Of a stretch of 64,000 nt of DNA, positions 1-9,629 are shown piece by piece; the first letter of the stretch is position 1, and each line of letters opens with the position of its first letter. A model generated the notes under the pieces. That model was given only the letters and a program-made list of their open reading frames with translations, was not told where the DNA came from and did no database searches. The DNA comes from Pseudomonas asuensis. GTDB lineage: Bacteria; Pseudomonadota; Gammaproteobacteria; Pseudomonadales; Pseudomonadaceae. The translations under genes were made by a program, and so were the position numbers. The stretch spans positions 62,001 to 126,000 of the forward strand of contig NZ_BMNW01000010.1 in the NCBI RefSeq assembly GCF_014646755.1. Reading direction: 5' to 3'.

Positions 1-20
1 ACGGTATACGAAGCGCTCAT
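1..20 (-). CDS. kdsB: Start of kdsB (3-deoxy-manno-octulosonate cytidylyltransferase), cut by window edge
   Basis: Only the first six codons are visible (Met-Ser-Ala-Ser-Tyr-Thr). The ATG shares bases with the TGA of the Trm112-like gene (ATGA overlap at 17-20), so the two are translationally coupled. The identification rests on the usual Pseudomonas order lpxK - Trm112-like - kdsB and on the fit of the first residues to KdsB N-termini, which continue into a VIPARYxSxRLPGK motif outside the window. KdsB activates Kdo with CTP for lipopolysaccharide core synthesis. Evidence is mainly contextual. Confidence 0.55.
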
Positions 21-202
21 TTATCCAGACGCTCATCAACACTGAGTACGCGAGCCTCGCTTTCCAGCATGACCGGAATGCCATCCCGGATCGGATACGC
101 AAGCCCCGCGGCCTTGCTAATCAACTCGCTCTTGTCTTCACTTAGCTTGAGTGGGCTCTTGGTAAGAGGACAGGCCAGGATGTCGAGAAGCTTAAGATCC
201 AT
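17..202 (-). CDS. Trm112/YcaR-like small protein
   Basis: A 61-residue protein starting [12 protein letters not shown] and carrying the family signature [11 protein letters not shown] near residues 36-46. Trm112-type proteins are small partners of other enzymes, best known for activating methyltransferases; in gammaproteobacteria the gene sits between lpxK and kdsB and its role is not settled. Only one cysteine (C11) is present: the second position of the usual CPxCK pair is Thr, so it is unlikely to bind zinc by itself. The start at 202 was chosen over an upstream ATG because all homology begins there. It lies 25 bp after lpxK and overlaps kdsB, so it is in the same operon. Confidence 0.85.
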   Translation of the reverse strand: MDLKLLDILACPLTKSPLKLSEDKSELISKAAGLAYPIRDGIPVMLESEARVLSVDERLDK

Positions 203-227
203 AAGGAATCCTTGTTGGGTAATTAAG

Positions 228-1226
228 TTATTGAGCCTGTAACGTGTCCAGCCGTCCATCCAGCCAGGAAATAAAGGCGGTCGAAGGCTGAGCATCTACG
301 GCAAGATACCACCAATCAGGAGCTGCGAAAGCCTTGCATTTAACGGCATCCTTTTCAGTCATGATTAAAGGCAAAGCCGGCTGGAAACGTAGCCGCTCAG
401 CGGTATAGACCGCATGGTCGGCAAAGGGATGGGTAATGGGTCGCCACTGTAACGATTCGAGCGTATTGAAGAAGCGATCAGGATTACCGATCCCAGCCAG
501 CGCATGAACGTCCTGCCCAGGAGAGAAGTAGTTGAGGGGTCGGCGCTCACCTGTCATCAGGTTGATCAAGGCGGTCGGTCTTAGCTGAACTGAATAGCCA
601 TCTTCCGTATCACTAACGCCTCCATTATAAAGAATGGCATCAACACTCAGCAGACGCTCAATAGGTTCTCTAAGGGGGCCTGCCGGGAGGCATCGCTTGT
701 TACCAAAGCCCCTCGCCGCATCTACCATGACAAGCTCAAGATCACGCGCAAGCGCATAATGCTGTAAACCATCGTCACTCAGAATGAGATCTAACGATTC
801 AGTTCGCAATAATTCCTGAACCGCAGCGGGACGATCAGGCGCAATGACAAGAGGCACTTGGGTCCGCTGAACGATAAGCAATGGCTCGTCACCTGCAACG
901 GCAGGTAGCTGGTCCGGCTTTACCCGCCAAGGAAAGTGTGGCGGCTTCGCACCATAGCCCCGACTTACGACGCCGACTCGCAAGCCACGGCGACGACAGT
1001 GCTCGATCAGCCAGAGAATCATTGGTGTTTTGCCTGTGCCACCAACAGTCAGATTCCCTACAACAAGCACAGGGACAGGCGAAGTAAAAACGCCCTTATC
1101 GCTTTCCAGAAAACGTTTCCGTTTTCGACGAGCAATATGACAATACAGGGCTTCTAAGGGTTTTAAAGCGTTCAGGGCTGGGTGACCACGGTACCAAGCC
1201 CTGAGAAGCCGTGAGGAAATACTCAC
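228..1226 (-). CDS. lpxK: Tetraacyldisaccharide 4'-kinase LpxK
   Basis: A 332-residue protein that phosphorylates the 4' position of the lipid A disaccharide using ATP at the inner face of the cytoplasmic membrane, the sixth step of the lipid A pathway. The N-terminal region is amphipathic, followed by the diagnostic P-loop [13 protein letters not shown] at about residues 56-68 and the SRGYG motif about 20 residues later. Length is typical of the family. Its ATG overlaps the exbD stop (ATGA), and the Trm112-like gene and kdsB follow. Grouping with kdsB and the lol genes makes this an outer-membrane assembly operon. Confidence 0.97.
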   Translation of the reverse strand: MSISSRLLRAWYRGHPALNALKPLEALYCHIARRKRKRFLESDKGVFTSPVPVLVVGNLTVGGTGKTPMILWLIEHCRRRGLRVGVVSRGYGAKPPHFPWRVKPDQLPAVAGDEPLLIVQRTQVPLVIAPDRPAAVQELLRTESLDLILSDDGLQHYALARDLELVMVDAARGFGNKRCLPAGPLREPIERLLSVDAILYNGGVSDTEDGYSVQLRPTALINLMTGERRPLNYFSPGQDVHALAGIGNPDRFFNTLESLQWRPITHPFADHAVYTAERLRFQPALPLIMTEKDAVKCKAFAAPDWWYLAVDAQPSTAFISWLDGRLDTLQAQ

Positions 1227-1663
1227 TGTTTTTCTGCCTGAGCCCCAACTGTAGTGATGCGTATACGAGAAAAGCCCAGCTTTCCAGCCGCATCCATTGC
1301 TGTCACTACGGCCTGATGAGGCGTACGTCCATCAGCGGAAATAATCAGCGGCACCGTATTATCGCCGTTTGACTCACGCTGCAATGCAGTCATGAGCGAA
1401 GTCAGGTCGCTTTTGGCCAACGTCTGATCATTCAGCGAAATGACGCCCTCGGCTGAAATGCTGATCTCTAGATCCTTTGCAGCTGCTTCGGCAGGTTCTG
1501 CACTCTGCGCTTCTGGCAACTCAAGGTTCAACTGACTAGGCTTGTTGAACGTGGTGGTCACAACAAAGAACAACAGCAGAACAAACACAACATCGATCAG
1601 AGATGTCAAATTGACGGAGGCTTCATCTCTTGCAGCCCCGCCTGATTTACGACGGAACTTCAC
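1223..1663 (-). CDS. exbD: ExbD/TolR-family proton-channel subunit
   Basis: A 146-residue single-pass inner-membrane protein. After a short basic N-terminus the transmembrane helix (about residues 22-40) contains Asp24 in [14 protein letters not shown], the position of the proton-conducting aspartate of ExbD/TolR/MotB. The rest is periplasmic. With the adjacent ExbB-like protein it should form a proton-motive-force-driven stator. The pair lies between comEC and lpxK, as in other Pseudomonas, and not beside a TonB receptor or tolA, so its energised partner is unknown; the context suggests envelope function. It overlaps exbB and lpxK by four bases on each side. Confidence 0.92.
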   Translation of the reverse strand: MKFRRKSGGAARDEASVNLTSLIDVVFVLLLFFVVTTTFNKPSQLNLELPEAQSAEPAEAAAKDLEISISAEGVISLNDQTLAKSDLTSLMTALQRESNGDNTVPLIISADGRTPHQAVVTAMDAAGKLGFSRIRITTVGAQAEKQ

Positions 1664-2298
1664 GCTTTGGTACCTTCAGTGACGAAGTCTACTTCGCGAT
1701 CACCCTGAACAACCTCAACCAATTTGATGGACTCTTGCTCCATGGAGACAATCAGCTCATCAACGCGACGCAGCAGGAATCGATGGAAAAATACTGCGGG
1801 AATAGCCACGATCAGGCCCGCAGCAGTGGTTAGCAGCGCCTTGGAGATCCCTCCAGCCAACACCGGAGCATTAGCCAATCCGCTCTCCATAAAGGAGCTG
1901 AAGATTTCGATCATGCCGAATACAGTACCCAGCAGGCCCATCAACGGTGCCATAGCCGCAATGGTACCCAAGGTATTCAGATAGCGCTCCAGATCATGCA
2001 CGATCCGGCTACCCGCCTCCTCAATCGCCTCCTTCATGACTTCACGACCGTGGCGAGAATTGGCAAGGCCTGCAGCCATTACCTCGCCCAGAGGAGAATT
2101 GGCACGTAACTCCTTGAGCTTCTCACTGGTCAACGAGTTATCTTGCAGCCACTTCCACACCTGAGCCAACAATTGTGGCGGAACGACCCGTGTGCGCCGC
2201 AGTGTCCATAACCGCTCAGCTACGATAGCCATACCTATGATAGAGCTTAAAATTATTGGCAGCATCATCCAGCCGCCTGCTTTGACAAGTTCGAACAC
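1660..2298 (-). CDS. exbB: ExbB/TolQ/MotA-family proton-channel subunit
   Basis: A 212-residue inner-membrane protein with three predicted helices, one near the N-terminus (LPIILSSIIGMAIVAE) and two in the second half, including the family signature GTIAAMAPLMGLLGTVFGMI. It forms the pentameric channel around ExbD. I place the start at a GTG (2296-2298) giving fMet-FELVKAGGWMM, because this matches homologues and has an AGGAAAGG Shine-Dalgarno nine bases upstream. A longer reading from an ATG at 2400 would run back into comEC and has no such site. Co-transcribed with comEC upstream and exbD downstream. Confidence 0.92.
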   Translation of the reverse strand: MFELVKAGGWMMLPIILSSIIGMAIVAERLWTLRRTRVVPPQLLAQVWKWLQDNSLTSEKLKELRANSPLGEVMAAGLANSRHGREVMKEAIEEAGSRIVHDLERYLNTLGTIAAMAPLMGLLGTVFGMIEIFSSFMESGLANAPVLAGGISKALLTTAAGLIVAIPAVFFHRFLLRRVDELIVSMEQESIKLVEVVQGDREVDFVTEGTKA

Positions 2299-2347
2299 GC
2301 CCTGAACCCTTTCCTTAAAAGTGCGCAACTCTATCACGAAGCGCCGG

Positions 2348-4579
2348 TCATTTTTCTTGCCAGAAATAACGCTTCTGACGAGCGCCTTGTGGCAAATCAT
2401 GCTTACCGAGGGTAAATGATATTGCGCCGCTCAAGGCTGTATCGTAAATCTGGACGCCATGACGTTCATAACGACTGATCACTTGTGCATGTGGATGGCC
2501 AAAGTTGTTGTGAATTCCCCTCGAGATCAAGGCATATTCAGGTCGCACCACTTTAAGGAAAGATTCGCTTGAAGCGGTTCGACTGCCATGATGAGGCGCC
2601 AGCAACCACTGAGCATGAATATCCCGACCAGACTCTATAAGGCGACGCTCGGCCTTTTCGTCTATATCACCGGTAAGAAACAGGCGCTCGCCTGCTGCCT
2701 CAACCATAAGCACGCATGACGCAGCATTGCCTTTCATTAAGGGACTAGGTTGCCAGACAGTAAACATGACGCCCTCCCATACCCAGCGTTGATTATCCTC
2801 ACAAGAAATAGGATGGAGACTGCCAGGAAGACGCTTCACTTCCCCGGTAATGACCTGATCGACTTTTATTCCTCCAAAGACAGCAGCGGCGCCTCCTGCA
2901 TGATCTGCATCACCATGGCTGATCAACATCATATCCAAATGCCTGATTCCCATTGCCCTCAAATTAGGCACAACGACTCGCTCACCTGCGTCATAGCCTC
3001 GACCAAGCGGTCCGGCGTCATACAGTATCGAATGGCTTTTGGTTTGTATAAGTACGGATAAGCCCTGACCGACGTCCAGTACGACTACGTTTGCCAGCCC
3101 TGAGGCAGGCTGATTGACTGGCGGCCAAAATAAAGGAACCAACAGAAATGGTGCCAAGGGCCTGACCGGCAATCCGTCTGGTGCCAGCCATAGCAACACA
3201 CCCAACATACCTAAAGCGACGGCCCATGCAGGCACCAGCAGCCCTTGCCAAGCTGGAGCCAGAACCGATAAGTACTGAAGAAACGTGAAAAGCCCGTCAA
3301 GAGTTGCTCCTGAGCACCACAACAGAAGCTTGCCCAAGGGAGGAATCGTCAGCAGAAATACAGCGCCAAGCAAGGCAGCTGGCACTACGAGAAAATCAAC
3401 CCAAGGGACGGCAATAAGATTAGCAACTGGCCCGGACAGACTTACCGGCAGATCAAGAGCCAGCAAAACGGGTGCTAACCCTATCGCCATCATCCATTGG
3501 GCTCGCCCCCAACTACGCCAGGAATTCCATTGCCCCAACCGACCGGCAAAAATCCAGATCAATAAGCCAACCGCCATAAAGGACAACCAGAAACCTGGCG
3601 TCAGGCTTGCCAGAGGCTCAGCAGCCAGCACCACCGCCAAGGCAACTCCTACAGGTACCCATGCCCCGAGATAGCGAAAACGTAAACGCCAAAACGTAAC
3701 AAGAGCAATCATGGCGCAAGCTCGTCTTACCGGAACGTCAAAACCAGCCAGAAACCCATATCCTGCCGCTGAAAGAAGTGCAGACACACAGGCAATCGGA
3801 AACCATGGTAAACGGGCGGGCCAGTACCCCAAACGCGCTAAACCAGCAACCAGCGCAAACACAAACCCAGAAAGCAATGTAATGTGCTGGCCGGAAATCA
3901 CCATGAGATGGGTAGTGCCTGTAGTCTGCAGCAGCTGCCAATCCTGAGCTGAGATGCCTGAACCATCGCCCAAAACCAGCGCGGCCAGACCACCGTTTCG
4001 CTGAAAGGCATCAAGCTGCAATAGTTGCTGCCTTAACGCATCTCGCCAGGCATCCACGCTGGCCTGATGGGAAAGCCTCTGCCCTGCCTTTACAGCCCCA
4101 CTCGCGCCGATCCGATGAGCCAACATCCAGGCTTCGCCATCCATCCCGCGGAAGTTATGGAGCCCGCCCGGCTTTTGCAGCTCGACAGCCAAGCGCCATC
4201 GCTCTCCCGATCGTACTGCTGGCGCATTCGACCATGTGACGCGTATACGGCTTGGTAAAGCCCCATGTCGACTTTGCGCGTCTTTCAACAGAAAACGTGT
4301 CGAGCCTTCACGTAATTCAGGAAGCCCTACGACAGTTCCTTCAAGCCAGACTACTCGACCATCCAAAGCATCAGCCAGACGATCATCGAGTGCCCACTGA
4401 GCGGACAAACAAGCCCAGCCAAAGCCCATCAAGAAGGCGCCTACTACATATAGACGAGGCAGAAAGATCAGACCTACCGAAACGATCAAGCAGGCAATAA
4501 GAACCTCTTGACCAGGTAATTCCGGCAGAAAACGCAGCGCCAGAAGGCCTGCAATGAATGCAACAATCCCTGTACGCAT
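2348..4579 (-). CDS. comEC: ComEC/Rec2-type DNA uptake channel protein
   Basis: A 743-residue polytopic membrane protein with the three-part ComEC layout: an N-terminal DUF4131 region with leading hydrophobic helices, a central competence domain of many helices, and a C-terminal metallo-beta-lactamase-like domain. The last contains SHGDADHAGG at about residue 555, with the metal-binding His-Asp-His pattern. ComEC carries single-stranded DNA across the inner membrane in natural transformation; the nuclease-like domain is thought to degrade the non-transported strand. Full length and apparently intact. It lies between the second lolD and exbB in the same orientation. Presence alone does not show that the strain is transformable. 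Confidence 0.93.
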   Translation of the reverse strand: MRTGIVAFIAGLLALRFLPELPGQEVLIACLIVSVGLIFLPRLYVVGAFLMGFGWACLSAQWALDDRLADALDGRVVWLEGTVVGLPELREGSTRFLLKDAQSRHGALPSRIRVTWSNAPAVRSGERWRLAVELQKPGGLHNFRGMDGEAWMLAHRIGASGAVKAGQRLSHQASVDAWRDALRQQLLQLDAFQRNGGLAALVLGDGSGISAQDWQLLQTTGTTHLMVISGQHITLLSGFVFALVAGLARLGYWPARLPWFPIACVSALLSAAGYGFLAGFDVPVRRACAMIALVTFWRLRFRYLGAWVPVGVALAVVLAAEPLASLTPGFWLSFMAVGLLIWIFAGRLGQWNSWRSWGRAQWMMAIGLAPVLLALDLPVSLSGPVANLIAVPWVDFLVVPAALLGAVFLLTIPPLGKLLLWCSGATLDGLFTFLQYLSVLAPAWQGLLVPAWAVALGMLGVLLWLAPDGLPVRPLAPFLLVPLFWPPVNQPASGLANVVVLDVGQGLSVLIQTKSHSILYDAGPLGRGYDAGERVVVPNLRAMGIRHLDMMLISHGDADHAGGAAAVFGGIKVDQVITGEVKRLPGSLHPISCEDNQRWVWEGVMFTVWQPSPLMKGNAASCVLMVEAAGERLFLTGDIDEKAERRLIESGRDIHAQWLLAPHHGSRTASSESFLKVVRPEYALISRGIHNNFGHPHAQVISRYERHGVQIYDTALSGAISFTLGKHDLPQGARQKRYFWQEK

Positions 4580-4635
4580 GACTCCGCTCCATCGAAGCCT
4601 GAGAATAAAAGCCCAGCATCCTGCCGAGCCTTGCC

Positions 4636-5319
4636 TTATGCGTTAGCCAAACGCCCCTCAGCTAACTTTAAGCAACGATCCATCTGGGCTGCGAGCGCCA
4701 GATCATGTGTCACTATCAGAAAGGCTGTACTCAGCGAGTCACTCAACTCAAGCATCAGTTCTTGAATGCTTTGAGCGGTATGCTGATCCAAATTGCCCGT
4801 GGGCTCATCCAGCAGAACCACCTTGGGTTGATTGATGAGCGCCCTGGCTATTGCAACTCGCTGTCTTTCACCGCCAGACAATTCAGCAGGCTTATGGCTC
4901 AAACGATGCCCTAACCCTACCCGCTTGAGCAATTGAGCGGCACGCTCTCTAGCCTCCGGGATTGAGGTAGATCCGATCAGCAAGGGCATGCAGACATTTT
5001 CTAATGCGCTGAACTCTGGAAGCAGGTGATGAAACTGATAGACGAAACCCATGGCGCGGTTACGCAGCAGGCCACGTGCTTTCTCACCAAGACGAGACAA
5101 CTCTTCGCCCGCCAGCCACACACTGCCCTGAGAAGGCGTATCCAGACCGCCTAGCAAGTTCAGCAATGTAGTCTTACCTGAGCCGGAGCTTCCTACAATG
5201 GAAATACGCTCGCCCGGCTGCAGATTTAGATTGACGCCTGACAGCACCTCGACTGTCTCAGGCCCTTCTACATAGCGCTTACCAATATCAACGCAGCGTA
5301 ACACGGCGCTATCAGTCAT
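4636..5319 (-). CDS. lolD2: Second LolD copy, lipoprotein-export ABC ATPase
   Basis: A 227-residue ABC ATPase with Walker [12 protein letters not shown], signature [15 protein letters not shown], Walker [13 protein letters not shown] and the switch histidine in VTHD. By eye it is about 80% identical to the LolD at 6591-7274, ungapped. The start at 5319 overlaps the lolE stop by eight bases, exactly as lolD1 overlaps lolC. LolD powers extraction of outer-membrane lipoproteins by LolC and LolE. Pseudomonas normally has a single lolD between lolC and lolE, so this fourth gene looks like part of a duplicated C/E-D module. No catalytic residue is lost, so it should be active. Confidence 0.93.
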   Translation of the reverse strand: MTDSAVLRCVDIGKRYVEGPETVEVLSGVNLNLQPGERISIVGSSGSGKTTLLNLLGGLDTPSQGSVWLAGEELSRLGEKARGLLRNRAMGFVYQFHHLLPEFSALENVCMPLLIGSTSIPEARERAAQLLKRVGLGHRLSHKPAELSGGERQRVAIARALINQPKVVLLDEPTGNLDQHTAQSIQELMLELSDSLSTAFLIVTHDLALAAQMDRCLKLAEGRLANA

Positions 5320-6556
5320 ATCGCAATGCCTCGGCAGGCTCTGTACGTGATGCACGCCAAGCCGGATACAAGGTAGCCAAAAAGCTCATACACAATGCAG
5401 CACCACAGATAAGCATCACGTCGTTCAGCTGCAGATCAGAGGGCAGATTACTGATGAAGTACATGTCCGAGCCAAATATTTTGTGCCCGACAATACGCTC
5501 AAGCGCCGAAATCCACCGACTTACGTTGAGGGCGGCAATTACACCGAGCACGCCGCCGATAAACGTACCCACCACGCCGATGACAGTGCCCTGCACCATG
5601 AAGACAAACATGATCTGACGGGGCGTAGCGCCTAATGTACGCAAGATAGCTATATCCGCTTTTTTATCAGCGACAACCATGATCAGTGTTGCAATGATAT
5701 TAAAGGCAGCTACAGCCACAATCAGCAGAAGCAGCAGGCCAATCATGGTCTTTTCCATGTTCATGGCCTGGAACAGACTGCCCTGGGTACTCGTCCAATC
5801 CTGCGCCTCATAACCTGCCCCAATGGCACCGGCGACCTGGCGAGAGTATTGGGGTGCCTTGAATAGATCATCAAATGCAAGGCGAACGCTTTGTACAAGC
5901 CCAGGCTCCCAGCCTTTCAACGGAGCTGCATCGGCCACATTGATCAGGCTTAGGGAACCGTCAAGTTCAGCACCCACCTTGAAAATACCTACGACTGTAA
6001 AGCGACGCATCCGCGGGGTGATATTACCTGCGGCGGACGTTACCTCTGGAACGATAATAGTAACCTTATCGCCCATACCAAGCTGGAACCGATGAGCCGT
6101 GATCTCACCGATAATAATGCCAAACTCGCCTGCCTTGAGGTTATCCAATTGCCCTTGAACCATCCGATCGCCAATGATCGAAACCTTGGGCTCAAGCTCT
6201 GGATCAACACCATCCACCAACAGCGGCTGCATACGACCGCGCTGCGATAACATGCCTTGCAGCTGGGTATAGGGAACTGCAGCCAGTACATGAGGCTGCT
6301 GAGCAGCCTTGTCGGCTACGCTTTTCCAGTCGGCAAACGGCTGTTCTGCACTTATGGTCGCATGGGGCACCATACCCAGAATTCGAGTGCGCATTTCCTG
6401 CTGAAAGCCGTTCATGACTGACAGCACAAGAATCATGGCCAACACACCCAGCGTCAGACCGATCATCGAGACCAGAGAAAAAAAGGAGATAAACGACTTA
6501 CGGCGCTTTGCCCGTGTATATCGCAATCCAATGAAAAGAGATAAAGGTCTGAACAT
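5312..6556 (-). CDS. lolE: LolE-like lipoprotein-releasing permease
   Basis: A 414-residue inner-membrane protein of the LolC/LolE (FtsX-like) family: one N-terminal helix after [19 protein letters not shown], a large periplasmic domain of about 220 residues, then three C-terminal helices containing [16 protein letters not shown] and ending AEALRYD. It would open laterally to take lipoproteins from the inner membrane and pass them to LolA. It is strongly similar to the protein at 7267-8523, most of all in the C-terminal membrane half. It is named LolE by its place after lolC-lolD; sequence alone does not separate C from E confidently. It starts 34 bp after lolD1. Confidence 0.9.
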   Translation of the reverse strand: MFRPLSLFIGLRYTRAKRRKSFISFFSLVSMIGLTLGVLAMILVLSVMNGFQQEMRTRILGMVPHATISAEQPFADWKSVADKAAQQPHVLAAVPYTQLQGMLSQRGRMQPLLVDGVDPELEPKVSIIGDRMVQGQLDNLKAGEFGIIIGEITAHRFQLGMGDKVTIIVPEVTSAAGNITPRMRRFTVVGIFKVGAELDGSLSLINVADAAPLKGWEPGLVQSVRLAFDDLFKAPQYSRQVAGAIGAGYEAQDWTSTQGSLFQAMNMEKTMIGLLLLLIVAVAAFNIIATLIMVVADKKADIAILRTLGATPRQIMFVFMVQGTVIGVVGTFIGGVLGVIAALNVSRWISALERIVGHKIFGSDMYFISNLPSDLQLNDVMLICGAALCMSFLATLYPAWRASRTEPAEALRYD

Positions 6557-6590
6557 TTCGCCTTACACTGTTTCAGTAGAGGAAAGGCCG

Positions 6591-7274
6591 TCAGGCCGGA
6601 ACCAGGCGGCCATCTTCCAGGCGCAAGATACGATCCATTTGACCCGCCAGCGATTGATCATGAGTCACTACGAGAAAGGTCGTACGCAAGGAAGTAGAAA
6701 GCTCAAGCATCATTTGCTGGATACCATGAGCCGTATGCTGGTCAAGGTTGCCCGTAGGCTCATCCAGCAACACGAGCTTGGGCTGATTGACCAATGCTCG
6801 TGCGATGGCAACTCGCTGGCGCTCGCCGCCTGATAGCTCAGCTGGTTTGTGACTCAGCCGATGCCCCAACCCTACTCGCTCCAGTAACGCAGAAGCTTTC
6901 TGCCGCGCATCTGCTATCGAGGCCCGTCCAATGAGCAACGGCATGCAGACATTTTCCAGCGCACTGAACTCCGGTAGCAGGTGATGAAACTGGTAGACGA
7001 ACCCCATGGCGCGGTTACGCAACAAGCCCCGCGCCTTCTCATTGAGCGCTGAAAGCTCTTCACCGTCCAGCCATACGCTGCCTTGGCTAGGCGTATCGAG
7101 CCCGCCCAACAGATTCAGCAATGTGGTCTTTCCCGAGCCGGAGCTGCCTACGATCGATACACGCTCTCCAGGAAGCAGCTCCAACTCTACGCCAGTCAGG
7201 ACGTTAACGGTCTGTGGACCTTCTTCGTAACGCTTGCCCAGATTCTGGCAGCGCAATACGGCTTGTTCACTCAT
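6591..7274 (-). CDS. lolD: LolD, lipoprotein-export ABC ATPase
   Basis: A 227-residue ATPase with Walker [12 protein letters not shown], signature [15 protein letters not shown] and Walker [13 protein letters not shown]. It couples ATP hydrolysis to release of lipoproteins by the LolC/LolE permease pair at the cytoplasmic membrane. The ATG at 7272-7274 was chosen because it overlaps the lolC stop by eight bases (ATGAGTGA) and begins the conserved MSEQAVLRC segment; upstream in-frame ATGs lie inside lolC. This is the copy in the normal lolC-lolD-lolE position. Confidence 0.95.
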   Translation of the reverse strand: MSEQAVLRCQNLGKRYEEGPQTVNVLTGVELELLPGERVSIVGSSGSGKTTLLNLLGGLDTPSQGSVWLDGEELSALNEKARGLLRNRAMGFVYQFHHLLPEFSALENVCMPLLIGRASIADARQKASALLERVGLGHRLSHKPAELSGGERQRVAIARALVNQPKLVLLDEPTGNLDQHTAHGIQQMMLELSTSLRTTFLVVTHDQSLAGQMDRILRLEDGRLVPA

Positions 7275-8523
7275 AACGCAACGCCTCGGCAGGCTGGGTG
7301 CGTGCAGCACTCCAGGAAGGGTACAGGGTGGCAAGAAAACTCAGCAGTAAAGAGGCACCACACACCCATAAGACATCATTGAGCTGTAACTGGGATGGCA
7401 GATAATTAATGAAATACACCTGCGCATTCAGGAAGTGGTGTCCTGTCATTCGCTCCAGCCAGGCAATAAAGCCACTGACATTAAGTGCGGCAATGATGCC
7501 CAGTACGCAGCCCAGCAGAGTCCCGATCACGCCAATGAAGGTTCCCTGGACCATGAAAATAAACATGATCTGGCGTGGAGTAGCACCCAGCGTACGTAAA
7601 ATGGCGATATCGGAGGTCTTGTCCGTTACGACCATGACTAACGTTGAGATGATGTTGAAAGCTGCCACTGCCACGATCAAAAGAAGCAGAAGACCAATCA
7701 TGGTCTTTTCCATTCCAATAGCTTGATACAGGTTGCCATGGGTACGGGTCCAATCGCGCGCATAGAAGTCTTCGTTATCACTTGCCAGTGATCGAACAAC
7801 ATCCCACGAGACCTGAGGCGCCTTGAACAAATCGTGCAGTTTCAGGCGGATACCCTGAACCTGACTTGGCTGCCAGCGCTGCAGACGAGCTGCATCCTCA
7901 ACATGGATCAAGCCCACCGAGCCATCTAGCTCCCCGGCTCCTACACTAAAGATACCGACGACAGTAAGTCGCTTCATACGCGGAAACATACCGGCAGGCG
8001 TCACAGCTACTTCAGGCGCGATATAAGTAACCTTGTCGCCTAGCTTTACGCCCAGTTTCTGCGCCGCCAATGTTCCGATAATGACGCCAAAACCACCTGG
8101 CTTCAGGTCAGTCAGCTTACCCTCACGCATGAAGTCGCTGATAATTGAAACCTTCGGCTCTTCATTCGGCTCGATCGCATTGAGAAGCACGGTCTGAACC
8201 GCTTTATCCTGAGTCAGCATGCCCTGTAGCTGAGTAAAAGGCGCAACGGCTGCTACCTGAGGATTCTTTTTGGCTTGATCGGCAACGATCCGCCAGTCAT
8301 CAATCGGCTGATAGGACTCCAAAGTGGCATGAGGGATCATTCCCAGGACTCGATCACGCATCTCGCGATCGAACCCATTCATAACCGACAACACTACGAT
8401 CATGACCAGCACACCCAGTGCTAATCCGACCATTGAGGTCAGCGAGATAAACGAAACGAAGTGATTTCTTCGCTTGGCACGCACATAACGCATGCCGATG
8501 TAGATAGGTAGTGGTCTAAACAT
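7267..8523 (-). CDS. lolC: LolC-like lipoprotein-releasing permease
   Basis: A 418-residue membrane protein of the LolC/E family: N-terminal helix, periplasmic domain and three C-terminal helices ending AEALRYE. It is the first gene of the lol-comEC-exbBD-lpxK-kdsB run. The start at 8523 ([13 protein letters not shown]) mirrors the N-terminus of the downstream lolE; a longer reading adds 21 residues unlike the family. In E. coli LolC recruits LolA through a periplasmic hook, and LolE contacts lipoprotein. Which of the two paralogues here does which cannot be decided by eye. The 240 bp to the divergent PilZ gene must hold the promoters of both units. Confidence 0.92.
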   Translation of the reverse strand: MFRPLPIYIGMRYVRAKRRNHFVSFISLTSMVGLALGVLVMIVVLSVMNGFDREMRDRVLGMIPHATLESYQPIDDWRIVADQAKKNPQVAAVAPFTQLQGMLTQDKAVQTVLLNAIEPNEEPKVSIISDFMREGKLTDLKPGGFGVIIGTLAAQKLGVKLGDKVTYIAPEVAVTPAGMFPRMKRLTVVGIFSVGAGELDGSVGLIHVEDAARLQRWQPSQVQGIRLKLHDLFKAPQVSWDVVRSLASDNEDFYARDWTRTHGNLYQAIGMEKTMIGLLLLLIVAVAAFNIISTLVMVVTDKTSDIAILRTLGATPRQIMFIFMVQGTFIGVIGTLLGCVLGIIAALNVSGFIAWLERMTGHHFLNAQVYFINYLPSQLQLNDVLWVCGASLLLSFLATLYPSWSAARTQPAEALRYE

Positions 8524-8763
8524 ATCCAGGCTTAAGCAGGAATGGGACGCAAGCGAGTCCTTATGGACAAGGGAAACGGCAAACAATACAGAGCAACCGT
8601 TTTAGTCCCAAGCTCGACTACACTCATATATGCAGCGTTCGCCACTTCAGGCAGAGCGAATCCCTGTTGCTTCACAGCCCCGACAAAGCGCCAGTTTACA
8701 CACTGGCATGCCCCTATCAGCAGGCATTACACTCAACGCTTCGATCATCGCTGTGGGCTTACC

Positions 8764-9339
8764 ATGACTACACCAGACGCGGATGAACGCCGCGAATACT
8801 ATCGCATCACAGACTCGATCGCACTGGAAATCACCCCGATTACCGGGACAGAACAATCCGTCACGTCTAATGCGTCACCTTTGTTTGACCTGTTGAGCGA
8901 AATGCATCTTCTGGAGTTTGAATCACAGCATCTCTTGCGTAGCTTCAATGAGCGTGATCGCTCTATTGCAGCCTGCGTAAAGCTGCTCAACAAAAGAGTC
9001 GATCTTCTAGGGCAGGCACTTACCTGGAACTTGATACATGAGATTGGAGAGCCTAGACCTGTCGTGCTTTCCGAGGGGGGCATCAGCTTTCAGAACCCAG
9101 AGGCGTTTCCACTGGGTACCCAGATAAGCCTACGTATGATTCTGATGCCACAAGCCCTAGGCCTTGAGTTGAATGCCGAAGTTATTCATTGCCAGCCAGC
9201 TGCACCGGACGGCTATGAAATAGGCACCAGTTTTGTGGATATTAGCGATGCCCAGCGCCAACTGCTGGCTCGGCACATATTCAAGAAGCAGGCTCATGAG
9301 CGGCGTACGCTCAGAGCGCAACCCAAGGACGAACAGTGA
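8764..9339 (+). CDS. PilZ-domain protein
   Basis: A 191-residue soluble protein. Near the N-terminus ERREYYR contains the RxxxR half of the PilZ cyclic-di-GMP motif; the other half appears around residues 108-113 as VLSEGGI, where the usual Asp/Asn of (D/N)xSxxG is Val, so ligand binding is uncertain. The segment between is helical in appearance and may be a YcgR-like or family-specific insert. The C-terminus is basic. It corresponds in position to PAO1 PA2989. The start ATG at 8764 was chosen because conserved sequence begins there. The next gene starts on its stop codon (GTGA). Confidence 0.8.
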   Translation: MTTPDADERREYYRITDSIALEITPITGTEQSVTSNASPLFDLLSEMHLLEFESQHLLRSFNERDRSIAACVKLLNKRVDLLGQALTWNLIHEIGEPRPVVLSEGGISFQNPEAFPLGTQISLRMILMPQALGLELNAEVIHCQPAAPDGYEIGTSFVDISDAQRQLLARHIFKKQAHERRTLRAQPKDEQ

Positions 9340-9629
9340 GGTACTGGCTGGGTCTTTGGCTTGCGTTTGGCACAACAGCCATCTTTGCCGATACGCTCTC
9401 AATCCCTATTGGCCAGCAAGGCGACAGTCATGCTGCACTGCCCTACCCTGGACAGCTTCGCTCCGAAGTGCTCAATCGCTTCGGGTTGCCCGATATGGAA
9501 CATCCAGCCGTAGGTAAGCCTCCCATCACTCGCTGGGACTATCGCGACTTCAGCGTCTATTTTGAAAACAACCGTGTTATTGATGCTGTTCGTGATCATC
9601 AGCCATCCAATCGTAGGGAAACACCATGA
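9336..9629 (+). CDS. Small exported protein of unknown function
   Basis: A 97-residue protein beginning at a GTG overlapping the pilZ stop and ending with an ATGA overlap onto the phosphodiesterase gene, so three genes are translationally chained. The first 18 residues (MRYWLGLWLAFGTTAIFA) are a signal peptide with a plausible cleavage after FADT or FA. The mature part is about 75 residues, polar and without cysteine pairs, with aromatic stretch TRWDYRDFSVYFE. I recall similar unnamed proteins at the same place in other Pseudomonas but no assigned function. A periplasmic location is inferred from the signal peptide. Confidence 0.8.
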   Translation: MRYWLGLWLAFGTTAIFADTLSIPIGQQGDSHAALPYPGQLRSEVLNRFGLPDMEHPAVGKPPITRWDYRDFSVYFENNRVIDAVRDHQPSNRRETP

